Shown here: positions 34,906-46,217 of the stretch, piece by piece | Numbering within the stretch: the stretch's first letter is position 1 | How the letters are laid out: every line of letters starts with the position of its first letter | Assembly (NCBI GenBank): GCA_903813345.2 | Contig: CAIIXF020000012.1 | Span: 28,966,684 to 29,030,683 of the forward strand | DNA from: Owenia fusiformis | Taxonomy: Eukaryota; Annelida; Polychaeta; Sabellida; Oweniidae | Direction: 5' to 3' | DNA: 64,000 nucleotides | Position numbers and translations under genes: made by a program | Notes under the pieces: model-generated | The model's input: the letters and a program-made list of their open reading frames with translations, nothing else | Database searches by the model: none | Told to the model about the DNA's origin: nothing

Positions 34906-35411
34906 TGAAATATTATCTTGGCGGCCCCGATGCCAATCTCCGATCGAGTAGTTCGTTCAACAATACCATGGAAGCAACGCACTGAACGAACTGTACGGAC
35001 ACGGAGATATGGTCCAATGCAATAATTGATATCCTTTCTGACATATGCCAGCGCAATTTCCTGATTTTGATATAACTTATATCGAAATCTAATCGATCAG
35101 TTAAAGCAAATAACAAGCTTATATCTGTACAGGTTTAAAATACTTTTCATCGATCTTGACAATAACTTAAGCGGATAATTGACAAATGTAAACATCAACT
35201 AATCAGGTATTTACATCGTAATTTCAATTCTACATTTTAAGTATATTGTTCAGCAAAGAGCATTGTAACTGTTTCTGACATCAATCACTGTCAAGAATAG
35301 CATGCTCGGATCGTAAACAATTCGTAATTGTTTTATTAACACCTTTCAAACCGTGAAATAAATCGCCTTCAATTGTCTTCCGTTAGTAAGCCTTGCAAAG
35401 GATTTTTCACA

Positions 35412-38400
35412 ATGATTTACAGGTTTTTTAACATTTTTGTCCTGGTATGGAGTATTCAAAGCAAACCTGTTGTAGGAAGAGAAAACCGGAAGTGGGCGCG
35501 TCAAATCAACGAAATCAGCATCAAACCGGAAGACACGGCGATCAAAGTTGTACTAGGTGAGAAAATAGTTTGTTTGAATTTGTACAATTTCGATGGTATT
35601 GCATGTGATGATGCGCACATTTCATTTTCCCGTTTTTCCGGTGTTTTTGTGCGTTTCATATTTTCGTTCTGTGAATTTGACAGCTAGCTACAACCCCTTG
35701 TGATACCAACGACACACACCCAACGTGTGCTATAGTGAAGTGCGAGTAGATAAGACTGAAGATAAGGGGTTCCAGAGACTTGAAAGCAAGAGTAATCTGA
35801 GCGATAGGGAAACGAAAATTACTCGTAAATCCCGCAAAAAGACTGTCCACAAGAACATTCCAAGTTCAATCATAATTGAGAAAGTTATTTTAGAATTATT
35901 ACAAAATGAATATATAACGGCAACGTTCTTGTGTCAACCTCTGCAGCTTATCCCAATATAATCAGGGTCTAACTCATAAAGCAGTGGTTCAAGAACAAAT
36001 ATTTATGAATGAAGAATCCTAATCCTTGACCAGGCTATACCATATATTTGAGTTCGTTCGGTGCGTTCCAGCCTATCTCTGCAAACCAAAATTAATTCAT
36101 TCGCGGGGTACTACTCACGCAAAACTGGCAAACTACGTCATTCGATTGGAACTAAGACTTAGATTATTACTAATTTCTTAAAGTCTTGCAATTTTCTCAA
36201 GTTGCAAGATGTTCTATACTCAGCATTTAAAGTAGTGAAGCAGCTCAAACTAGCTGAAAATCCCGGGAAAATAAACATCTACAAGAAATACGTATATGGA
36301 GTACTGAATATCGAACATACTTGTAATGTTTACAAATATCCATTTTCTGATATGATGTCTGCATTTGACAACGTTGACCCGAAATCACTTAACAAGTGCT
36401 CAGAATGGTAAAAACTGCATGATTTTGAAAGAGATTTTGTCCAAGGCGGGTTTCGCTTGCAACCCCCTGACCCCTCACCATCTCTGACTACAGGCCTGCT
36501 GAACTGTGGACAAAGGTGATCGGAGTTTCTCATGTTTAAAATATGCCAAAGGGATGCCACATGCCAACAGCACAGGATGTTGCAAGAGGATCTAAAGTAT
36601 CCATTTTACAAAAAATAAGATAAAGAAAAACACGGGGTTTAGCATTTCTGTATGAGTTTGATTTAAGGCTCAAGATTTTTGTATCATCGTTAAAACACTT
36701 GAAAAGGGAACATATATCAAATATCGACCATGTCTCGTTTAACATCTCCAAGTCGCTCAACCAGAAGGAGCGTGTCTCATAAATTTACATTTTGATTTTA
36801 AGATATACGTTACAATTGATGAATTTAGTTTAATTTATGTACATGTACTTTGTGATAGTATTCCAGTAACATTAAAGGTAAATGAAATGTCCCTTAATGC
36901 TGTGGTCTTGCTATGTTTATGATATTGGTACTTAAATGGTGGGGGAGTGGTATAACATATTGTTTCTCTTCACGTTGGCTTATGATATGGGATAGTTGGG
37001 GATTGTTTTCCTTTTGACTGATGTACTCTTAGATGTGTTCTGTAAACATTTTTGGTATTTTCCCATTGGTACATGCGCATACATATTCGTTACGATGGGG
37101 CAATAATAAATAATCTAAATATTTTTCAAAATAACAATAGTTAATTAAAATAACTTATTATTACAAATCACAATAATTTTTAAGACGTTCGTGGGACACG
37201 TTCGTGTGCCATTGTCGATTTCACACCTTCGACTTTCAAGGCACAGGGTGTTCAGTAAATGAGGTGACTTCAAGATACTGTAGTAAATGAAAATATAGCA
37301 ACTGAATCTTTTTTTATATAAGATGCCTTTCATTCGTCCCTGTATCCCTAATAGTAATTTAGGAAATCTGGATTTGCCATTGATTTAATATGAAAACGGA
37401 TCAACAATTGCATCGTTCAACTTAACTTCTTAAAAGAGAGCTTCGTTTATAACCTGACTCTGCACGCAGGGTACAATTTCTTCTTACATGACGTATATTC
37501 CTTTTGAAATGATAGTCAGGGTGTCAAATATGTTCTCCCCCTTAACTTTAGCATACACACAGTGTTGCATAATTTTTTGTTTACATGATATCTGAGTTGT
37601 ACATCAAAATACGCTTCATGGAGCTCTCCACAAGAAGTTTCAGATGACTAGCTCAACTAGATGCACTTTTATGCACAGAAGTTCATACTTTTGAGATAAA
37701 GGGGAGAACATATTTATTTGACTATGTTGTGGAATCCAACCTGACGAGCGTGTTTAGAACTATAAAGCCAGGAGTTATTGCATTTTTGAATAAGAATAAT
37801 GTCATTTTAAATTGGCAGTCATATTTTTCAATTTTAAAAGGCAATTAATTCATAATTTTTAATTAATAAGGGGATGATTTTTCAAACTTAACATTTATAA
37901 AAAGAAGGTTTATATCAAATATGTTGATAGTGTAAATTACATAACATCATCGATCGAAAATATTTTAAGGTAATGTAAGTGAATCAATTCCAAATATGGA
38001 GATCTCGGTATTTTTACCAAAACGTACTTTTACTAGTTCTCAACATAAATGAATAGTATTTTAACGGGTATGTATTTTTATTTTTCCATTTTAAAGCTAC
38101 ACTTTTTGTGTGAGTGGTGCTCTCTAGTACATTATTTAAGATACGATTACTACAAATAATACTGTTACTAAAACATATTGAATATTGATAAAATATACTT
38201 CAGTCAATTCATAGAAGCAACCCAGTTGTTTAAAATATCAATTATTGATAAAGTAATAGCATATAGTGCATTACTTCTGGGACAACCCTCGTATTGTCGC
38301 TATTATAATTAAATCATAATATTTTTCTGTGTACTATCTAATTAAAATATTTGAAACATTTTGTTTTTTAAGGAACACACCATTTTCTCTCTATACTCCA

Positions 38401-41400
38401 TTGAATACACGTAGATAAGTTATATTATTTCAAACAGTGTACAATATGCTTATTTATAAACTTTCAAACTTGAGCAATTTTGTTGGTCTATCTAGGTAAA
38501 AAAAATAACTTTTCATATTCTTTTAAATATTTATTTACCATTGAATTCTATGAAAACTGAAATTTAAAAATGCTTTTTCTCTGAACCATTTTTCTGTGTT
38601 TAATTTTTTGCTTATTTTGCTTAACTAAAATTTATTTGAACTTCACAAATTTTCAAACAAATAGTCTTTCGAAATCAAGTGCTTGAAATAAAATTGAAAA
38701 GTTCCATACAACATTATGATAACATTGGGTAAAGTCATAAGCCAAAGCGGTTTAAACTTTATATGGTGGCTTCAAATAAATCAACGAAATCGCAAGAAAA
38801 CAGAACATGCAGGGTGTCCAATAAATAAGGTGAATGATATTGTATCTTTCTTAATATTGCACCAATCTTGATGAAATCTTCAGAGTTTGTAGCCCAAATC
38901 TACTTACCCTTATTCTGTGAATTTAACGCATCTTCTATTTGATTGGCCAGAGTTGTGGTTGCTATAGCAACCGAAACAACAAAAATGGCGGGGCAAGTTT
39001 GTTTACGTCACAACTTTCCGAAACATATTTATTCTTTCTGATAGCTTAATCATACCCCCAAGTCTATTACTACCACAAATACAATATAAAAACAGTCCTA
39101 AAGTCCCATTGTTATGAAAATAAGCTATTCAACATAATGTCCATCTCTAGCTATACACTTCTTATGCCTATTCACCCACTCTCTAAACACACTTTCAAAC
39201 CCATTCTTGCCCATTTCAACTGAAGTCTTGCTGAGACATGTGTTCTGAGTTCACACACAGCTATGCTCACTAGTGAAACTATTAGGGCACTGGGGCTACC
39301 TCTACTTGCACACCCTCCATATTCCCCAGACCTTGCACCCAATGACTTTTACTTATATGCAGACCTCAAGCGTGACTTGTTTGGAAGCACTGATGAACTC
39401 AGATCACACGTCTTAGCAAGACTTCAGGAAATGGGCAAGAATGGGTTTCTAAGTGTGTTTAGAGAGTGGGTGAATAGGCATAAGAAGTGTATAGCTAGAG
39501 ATGGTCATTATGTTGAATAGCTTATTTTCATAACAATGGGACTTTAGGACTGTTTTTATATTGTATCTGTGGTAGTAATAGACCTGGGAGTATGAATAAA
39601 GCTATCAGAAAGAATAGATATGTTTTTGAAAGTTGTGACGTAAACAAACTTGACCCGCCTTTTTGTTGTTTCGGTTGCTATAGCAACCACAACTCTGGCC
39701 AATCAAATAGAAGACGCTTTAAATTCACAGAATAAAAGTAAAAAGGTTTGGGCTACAGTCTCTGAAAGTTTCATCAAGATTGGTGCAATATTCAGAAAGT
39801 TACAATATCTTTCACCTTATTTATTGGACACCCTGTATATTATATCTTTGATAATTCACTCTCTGATTTGATCAATTTGAAATTGTAAATATATTGGTCA
39901 CGCATCAAATAACATGTCATATCTTTTATTAAAGGTATGTATTTACTATATATAAGCCTATACATATTTAAAAGTGTCATACAAAGTGACTGATCATGAC
40001 ATGGCGTCGAAGTGTCATAAAAATATGAGCAATGTGGCATAACTTGTACATAACCCAGAGACATATAAAACCATAACTATTACGCTTTTTGAGTTATTTG
40101 TTTCTTGCTTCAAGATCCTTGACTCTTGTAACCAGTGCCTATGTAGGTGCTGCCCCCTGGACCTGTAGGTGCTGCCCCCTGGACCACCGGATACGGAAAG
40201 GGTTTTATTGATTTCTATAATGTGGGGACTAGCCAGCAATTTGAGAGAAAGTATCATAAATGACAATATTGTCGTATTATTTTCAGCTGGAAATAGCTTA
40301 AGGAAAGTGAACGAAGTAGACGGACGAGGGATCGATGAAGGAGAGTTTGATGGTAACTATATTTTTTAATTAATTAATTAATTACCATAGTCAAAGAATC
40401 TGCAATATATTCTATGATTAGACCAAAGGCGCTTTGTCATTGTTTTTATTTATTAACAAGTGTTTTGTTTGACGATTTTTATCATTCTATGAATATTGGT
40501 TTGAGCGCGGATTTTAAGATTTGACGAGTCTCTGGTTCGATCACTAAGTATGTCAGTTCATGTTCTCTCAAACCATTCTGATTTTAGAGGGATCCTCCTC
40601 CTTTAATGGTTTGCTGTTCGTGTTATATTTAAACCAAATATTTAGAGAACTCCTCGATCTATTTTCCAACAATCAAGCCTGTATTGTTAAATTACCACAA
40701 TAAGATACATTACATATTCATTTTCTGATGAGAGAATAAAACCATACATGATTAACGAGATGTGTCCATAATGTGTCCATAAACATCAGGCCTGTAGCCC
40801 CCCTTAGCCACAAAATCTTTCAAAATCATGCAGTTTTTTACTATTCTGACCACTTCTAGTGATTTTGGCCATTTTAGGACCAAAATTGTCACAAGTGAAC
40901 CCCCCCCCTGGAATCTTTCAAAAAGTGAACCGCTCCTTGGCAAATCCTGGCTACGGGTCTGAATATGATAAAGTATCTACTTTTTACAGACTTTCTATTG
41001 GGATTGGAAAAATACTTTATGTACACCCTGTACATTCTATTTATTGCAGTATGTGCCGACATTGAGATGATTCTCGATATATCGTGTTCCTTATCTCAGA
41101 GAATAAAGGAAAGATCACGCGAGATTGTTAAGAAGATAACCAGGTCACTATTGGAGGGATTTAGCCATGGAAACAACGCCGTGAGAATTGGACTCCTGAC
41201 CTACGGAGAACGTTACACCCATGAACTTTTCTTCAGTAAGTACATGTAACTCACAGGGGTAAAGCAGACCCGATGATGCAATGAGCTTGCTCGGCGGTAT
41301 CATGACTGTGTAACGGGGCTTAATGTATAAGTGAGCTCGGTGGTAGGTTCAAACAAAGCGGATCCTCAAAGCATGTGCGCATGGTATCATCGTGGCTTAA

Positions 41401-44141
41401 CACCCGTGTAACTGATGTTTGGGAATGCAGTAATACAAAACCATATTACTTTGTTGAGAAAACCACATTTTTGTTTTTGTTTTATCACGTTTTATATACA
41501 TTAGCAAACCGATTTCAAAATAACCCAGCGCAACTTTCACAACTTATTGTGCTTAGCAACTGTAAGAGGAGGGAAACCTCAAGAGCTTACAGATGACAGA
41601 CATAATTACGTCTCCTGCCTGCCATCTTCGTTTTCGAATACCAAAGGAGTTTTAATCGATGTTAGCATATTCCTTACATCTTTCCTTATCTTGATGTAAA
41701 ATAGCAAGCTATGATACGTCAGAAATTAACACAATATTATGCGAAGCGTTTTCAAAAAAAATTGAGTCCGCCATTTTTTCGTCATTTGACCAATCAGCAA
41801 CGATTTGTCATCTCTATGTGAACTTTCCATTGACGGAAGATATGTCTTCTCTGAACCTAGAGTATGCCCCCTCTTTGCCTAGCTAAGATATTTAGACCTT
41901 TGGTTATAATTGAGTGTACTACCCTTTTGCAAAAGGAAAGGCTCTTTTGATAACGCATATCCAAACAGAATGTAGAAGGATCACCCAATCTGGTTGGTAA
42001 TTGCGATTTGAGAGACGATCCTGCCCTCTATCTAAGCCACATTACTTTTATTGATTATTAAATTATAATTAGACCATAAAAGCATTTTGCGATATTCAAT
42101 TCAGAGTATGGTTTTTATTTCCTCCTCCGTCCATTTATTCGTTCGTCTGTGCAGGACTAACTCAAATACTGATCAACAGATTTGATTTATAAAAAATAGT
42201 AGGCTGATGCCTCGTGGGCATAGAACCTCTACTTGAGAACAAATTTTCAATATGGCCGCTGGATTCCAAATGGCCGCCATTTTTCCTAAAAATATAATAT
42301 CCTTCCTCCTTTTATCATTGTTCATGATATTTTCTTGGACTAAGTACCATAAAGGGAGACGGTACTCTTGCGTGGGAGCATTTATCTCAATTCCTCCTCA
42401 GCAGACTGCATCATTATGCCAATCGCCAAGTGTCAGATTGCATATCACTGACAATGACTGGGAAAACATTTTCTAAACAGTTCAATTGAAAATATAAAAA
42501 TGGTACAGAGTTGTTGTTTCTCCAGGAGGCTTTTGCGTTTAAAGGTCACATGATAACATGTTTTGAATATCCGTGATCCGAGATTTTAGTAATGGCTAAC
42601 AATGAAATATTTTTCAATATCTTTTAGTGTATCAGGTTGGTGTCTCTCTTTTGCCATCCCTCCTTGAAATTAAAAAAATCTTTCATAGATGAAACAATAT
42701 AAAGAATTAAAGTCAATGAGTAATTTGCATGTTATTTTTTAGATAATACCGCCTCTATCGACGAAACCATGGATATAATAGACAAAATTAACCTGAGAAG
42801 ATCAGAGGGTGACATATGTAGGACATATACCCACAAGGCATTAGAGCAGGCTGTTGAGGTTTTCAAAACTTCCAAACATACAACAAAGATCATACATTTA
42901 TACACTGACGGCTTGACGGTTCTCAGAAGATACAGAGAGGATTTATATAAAATCAAGGATAAACTCAGAGAGGATGGCGTGATTATTAACGTCATTCAAC
43001 AGCCACATAGGTAAGGATACACTCTCCTTTTAATTTCCTATTAATGTTCATGTTAACATCTAGGTAAGGATACACCCTCCTTTTGATTTAATTTCGGTAC
43101 ATGTTGACCCCTAATCCAGGTAAGGATACACTCTCCTTTTAATCTCTCATTAATGTACATGTTAACCCCTCGAGCTCATCCAGGTAAGGATAAACTCTCC
43201 TTTTAATTTCCAATTAATGTACAATGCTAACCCCTCATCCAGGTAAGGATAAACTCTCCTTTTAATCTCCCATTTATGTACACGTTGACCTCATCCAAGT
43301 AAGGATACAAAATTATTTTGATTTCCCGTTCATGTTAACCCCTGATCTAGCTAGCTAAGGATACACACCTACATGATCTTGATTGTGATTAAATATTAAA
43401 ATTATGATTCTTATCAGAGTAAATGAACTTTTAAAGTGTCAAATGAGATTTAGTTTAACCTTTTTCGGAAATCTTGAAAATATTTGAAAATTGAATAAAG
43501 GTAAATATCTGTGCAAATCAAAGATATTTTGATGGAAAATGTACATGATATTTTTTATTGAAATATGTTGCTATTTTTATCAAAAAATGTTATGGCAGTG
43601 CCCTAGCTAATCACAACCAATATGTCAATAAGATCATGTAGGTGTGTCCTTAACTAGATCAGGGGTTAACATGAACATTAATGGGAAAACAAAAGGAGAG
43701 TGTATTCTTACCTGGATGAGGGGTCAACTTGTACATTAATGGGAAATTAAAAGGAGTGTATCCTTACCTGGATGAGGGGTCAACTTGTACATAAATGGAA
43801 GATTAAAAGGAGAGTGAATCCTCACCTGGATGAGGGGTCAAGATGTACATAAATGGGAGATTAAAAGGAGTGTATCCTTACCTGAATTCACTGTTCAACA
43901 TTTTGACAAAGTCACAAGAGTACCATATTTCATATTTGCTATTTCAAACTCCTAAGAGTCTTACGTTTTACGTTTCCATGACAACCTTGCTCTTTCCAGG
44001 AAGGGGAAATACGAGGAAGAAGAATATATTGAACTGCCCCACTCCGCTGATCACCTCTTCAAAGGAACTGATCCCGATATCGCTAACTTTCTCGTCGATC
44101 GAATCTTATTTGACGCTCCTTGTTTCGATAATATAAAATAA
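35412..44141 (+). CDS. Secreted von Willebrand factor A domain protein, second of the tandem pair (vWA-B)
   Basis: Five exons: 35412-35556, 40287-40352, 41050-41235, 42743-43010 and 44000-44141 (TAA 44139-44141); 807 nt, 268 residues. Phases 1, 1, 1, 2 and the 142-nt last exon match vWA-A exactly, so the genes are tandem duplicates. Signal peptide about 1-20 (MIYRFFNIFVLVWSIQSKPV). vWA from about 72 to 215 with a complete metal site: DISCS (80-84), T160/T162 and D188 in LYTDG. VRIGLLTYGE and RTYTHKALEQAVEVF again resemble factor B-like vWA. The tail, YEEEEYIELPHSADHLF then GTDPDIANFL and DAPC, is shared with vWA-A. Exon 2 (residues 49-70, acidic) is unrelated in sequence to the short exon of vWA-A. 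Intron 1 is about 4.7 kb and repeat-filled; intron 4 holds donor-like repeats (separate entry). Role unknown; extracellular binding is inferred. Confidence 0.82.
36376..36498 (+). mobile_element. MITE-A, right half only
   Basis: AAATCACTTAACAAGTGCTC, AAAACTGCATGATTTTGAAA and a final CTGACTACAGGCCTG. The left half is missing. Confidence 0.65.
36499..37520. other. Intronic stretch of vWA-B with nothing recognisable
   Basis: AT-rich sequence with no exon, clear repeat or RNA gene seen. CAGGGTGTTCAGTAAATGAGG at about 37243 resembles one end of the mariner derivative at 38810 and may be a lone end. Confidence 0.4.
37522..37712. mobile_element. MITE with AAATATGTTCTCCCC ends
   Basis: Left AAATATGTTCTCCCCCTTA, right AAGGGGAGAACATATTT, inverted ends about 190 bp apart. 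No ORF. In intron 1 of vWA-B. Confidence 0.6.
38957..38972. promoter_or_regulatory. X-box-like palindrome GGTTGCTATAGCAACC (left mariner arm)
   Basis: A perfect 16-bp palindrome fitting the RFX X-box pattern; its twin is at 39673-39688 in the right arm. Carried by the transposon. Confidence 0.4.
39263..39520 (+). pseudogene. Mariner transposase C-terminal fragment
   Basis: An 85-codon open frame, LLAHPPYSPDLAPNDFYLYA, then LKRDLFGS, EWVNRHKKCI and GHYVE at the stop, is the typical mariner C terminus including the third catalytic Asp (PYSPDLAPND). The first two catalytic Asp and the DNA-binding domain are absent, so it cannot transpose itself. Confidence 0.88.
40142..40185 (-). promoter_or_regulatory. 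Two exact 22-bp repeats, each with a CTCF-like core
   Basis: TGTAGGTGCTGCCCCCTGG plus ACC occurs twice in a row. On the minus strand each reads CCAGGGGGCAGCACC, near the CTCF core. About 100 bp upstream of exon 2 of vWA-B. Confidence 0.35.
40787..40962 (-). mobile_element. MITE-A copy
   Basis: CAGGCCTGTAGCC to CAAATCCTGGCTACGGGTCTG in reverse order with all inner landmarks. AACAT and AATAT at the flanks suggest a 5-bp duplication. It ends about 90 bp before exon 3 of vWA-B. Confidence 0.78.
43009..43380 (+). repeat. Tandem repeat seeded on the exon-4 splice donor of vWA-B
   Basis: GTAAGGATA recurs at 43011 (the real donor), 43064, 43120, 43184, 43243 and 43299, with a worn copy near 43356; spacing is 53-64 bp. 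Units read GTAAGGATACACTCTCCTTT, then TAATTTCC, ATTAATGTACATGTTAACCC and CATCCAG. Most copies keep AG before GTAAGG, so each is a good donor. Confidence 0.88.
43640..43885 (-). repeat. Inverted array matching the donor repeats
   Basis: Four to five units of CTTACCTGGATGAGGGGTCA, then TGTACATTAATGGG and TTAAAAGGAGAGTG: the reverse complement of the array at 43009-43380. The two arrays lie in the same intron 260 bp apart and could pair as a long hairpin in the pre-mRNA. Confidence 0.85.
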
Positions 44142-44333
44142 CTGCTATGGTGCACTTCGGAGATTTCGAATCTTCAAAAAACAGGTATAAATATAATCTT
44201 ATTTGACACCCCTTGTTTAGTATCATTAGCTGTGTAATCATCATCGATCCCCTTTGTTTAAATATTTAGATACCTCGTTGAGGTTCTGAATCTTGTATTC
44301 TGAATCTTTGTTTAATTCTATGACTATAGTACA

Positions 44334-44406
44334 TATACAGGGTTGTCCAAAAAGTGAACCAAAGAAGCAAGATGGGGTTTTCACTTTCTTGGACCACCCT
44401 GTATAT
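44334..44406. mobile_element. Tiny mariner-like MITE (about 70 bp)
   Basis: TATACAGGGTTGTCCAAAAA at the left and CTTGGACCACCCTGTATA at the right are inverted, each bordered by TA. TTCACTTTYTTGGAC is also shared. Almost nothing lies between the ends. Confidence 0.7.
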
Positions 44407-44631
44407 GTATTATAGAAATAAACAACAATTTTCAATCATAGAAACTGAAGAAATTATTGTATATTAATCCAAGTAAGGAAGATAATGGATATGTTAAGAC
44501 AATTTAACTTGTATGTTTATTCCATTTTCCTAGATGGTTTGGTATGCTGGCAATGTTCATTCTGTAGATGGCGTAACTGGTAACGATGTGCAAATCGAAC
44601 GCCACATTTTACTTGTTTTCCTATCAAACAG

Positions 44632-44637
44632 AATAAA
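44632..44637 (+). terminator. Candidate poly(A) signal of vWA-B
   Basis: AATAAA within GAATAAATAAATTG, about 490 bp after the stop. No stronger signal is seen before it. Confidence 0.4.
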
Positions 44638-44826
44638 TAAATTGTATACTGGTTCTTAGCACGTGGTAAAAATGGTTTTGTTATTTTCAATTTAATTCAA
44701 TCAGCTTTATTTTCTTATATATAGTATTATTTACAAAGTTTTGCATGACCTTTGTGAGTGTATACAGTATAAAGAATATGTTGTAATTTATAGTAGGCAT
44801 ATGATAATCAGGCGATCTAATGATTA

Positions 44827-46217
44827 ATGCCTTGGTCACATAGGCTCCGATTTTCACTACGGCGCCCGGCCGATTAGTATTTTGTTCAAAATCGGTCGGC
44901 GAGCCCGGGCATCGTACGGGCGCCGGGCGATGATCGCCACTCATCGGCCGATTTTTAGACATCGTACGGGCGCCGGCAGAGTTTCATCGCGGAGATAAAA
45001 GTTGCCGATGTCTTGGCGATTTTTTCTCAAGCAAACTCATCGGTACCTACCCGGCCGTGTCCCGTCCTACGTCTTACGGCGCCCGGTGGCATCGCACGGT
45101 CATCTTGGGATTTTGCGTGCTGATTTGTTTCATAAATCTTAATAATGATTACTTATAAAGTGATAAAAAGGTTCTAGAAATAATGAGGTAAGGAACTATT
45201 ATAATTACTACATACTGTCAGAGATTTTTTATAAAACATAAATGGAACGATTAGGCTTACTGTAAAACAATGACACACATCTGAATGGCTGGGTGGGTGG
45301 GTTGATCTAGTCGTTCTTATATTGACATTAATCGTGTATGTCTGTCATACACATTGAATAGAGTGATACATTTTTATACGTATATTCACTTATGCATTAG
45401 CAATTACAAATCATTTATTTAAAAAAATCTTCTGACTGATTTTGTGAATAGTCACAATTTTAATACGAAGTTCACTGTCTCAATAATTACAGTTAATATG
45501 CCAAAGGCTAAGGATAGAGGGGATTAGGCCAATGGGCCATATATAGGTAGACATAATATTTGTTTATAATAAGATTTAAAAATAAATTAAGGTCAGGGTG
45601 CACTTTGATGAAAAGACCACGTGCAGTATGGCAAGTGATTTTAGACGGTCATAACTTTCACCATGAGTACTTTCTGGGTATAAATACAGTGTTTTTATTA
45701 AAACAATGTGTTTCCTTTCAATTGGAGTACCCATGATAGTATAAATATGAATCAAACAATTTGAAAAATTATGAATAGGGACCCCATGTCAGCATTTTTT
45801 CTAAATATTGAACCTATTTACTCGAAAAGAGGATCTTCTTTTTCCGATTTTTATTGCATGAAAACATTATTAACCTGGAAGTCCTGTCTATCGAAGTATT
45901 TCGTTTTCGAATCTTGCATTCACGCCATGTGGAACAGTCATACTGGGTCATACAAGAATTAAGTATAAATCTAGAGGCCTGTAGATCGACCGATGTCCTG
46001 GCGGGTGCCGTACGGCCATCGGCAGATAGCCTTGCGATACCCGTGCAATGTCTTTCAGATTCAATTGATTGCGGGCGCCGTACGATGCCTTTACTAATGT
46101 GACCATACTCACGATTAGATCAAGACATCGGTGAAAAGTCGCCGGCGCCCGGTCGATTTAGAAATCGGCCGATGACTACTCATCGGCCGGCGCCCGGCGC
46201 CTATGTGACCCAGGCAT
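44827..46217. mobile_element. Element F, 1.4 kb, with CpG-rich inverted arms
   Basis: Ends ATGCCTTGGTCACATAGGC and GCCTATGTGACCCAGGCAT differ at one base. The arms (44840-45115 and 45970-46200) are full of GGCGCCGG, CGGCCGAT and CATCGTACGG words and much richer in GC and CpG than anything nearby. The AT-rich middle includes a copy of the dispersed repeat also found at 18905. No transposase. Confidence 0.75.
45628..45870 (+). repeat. Dispersed repeat, copy 2 (inside element F)
   Basis: See 18905-19200. It shares TATGGCAAGTGATTTTAGAC, GAGTACTTTCTGG, TTTTTATTAAAACAATG and AGAGGATCTTCTTTTTC. Being inside element F, it may be either cargo or a later insertion. Confidence 0.65.

Larger units (their letters stand above)
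38810..39835. mobile_element. Foldback derivative of a mariner transposon
   Basis: Arms 38810-39260 and 39388-39835 are inverted copies, ending CAGGGTGTCCAATAAATAAG and CTTATTTATTGGACACCCTG. The left arm contains the end of the transposase gene in reverse, so the 3' end of a mariner was copied in inverted order around a short loop. TA does not precede the left end (ACATG), although TA follows the right. Each arm carries a GGTTGCTATAGCAACC palindrome. In intron 1 of vWA-B. Confidence 0.85.

Noticed and set aside
35725-36411. Two ORFs of 69-78 codons in intron 1 of vWA-B
   Set aside because: Lysine-rich or mixed composition without similarity I can name, no splice sites that fit the gene's phases.
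40500-40560. tRNA or SINE, from a GGTTCGATC B-box-like word
   Set aside because: No A-box at the right distance and no cloverleaf can be drawn.
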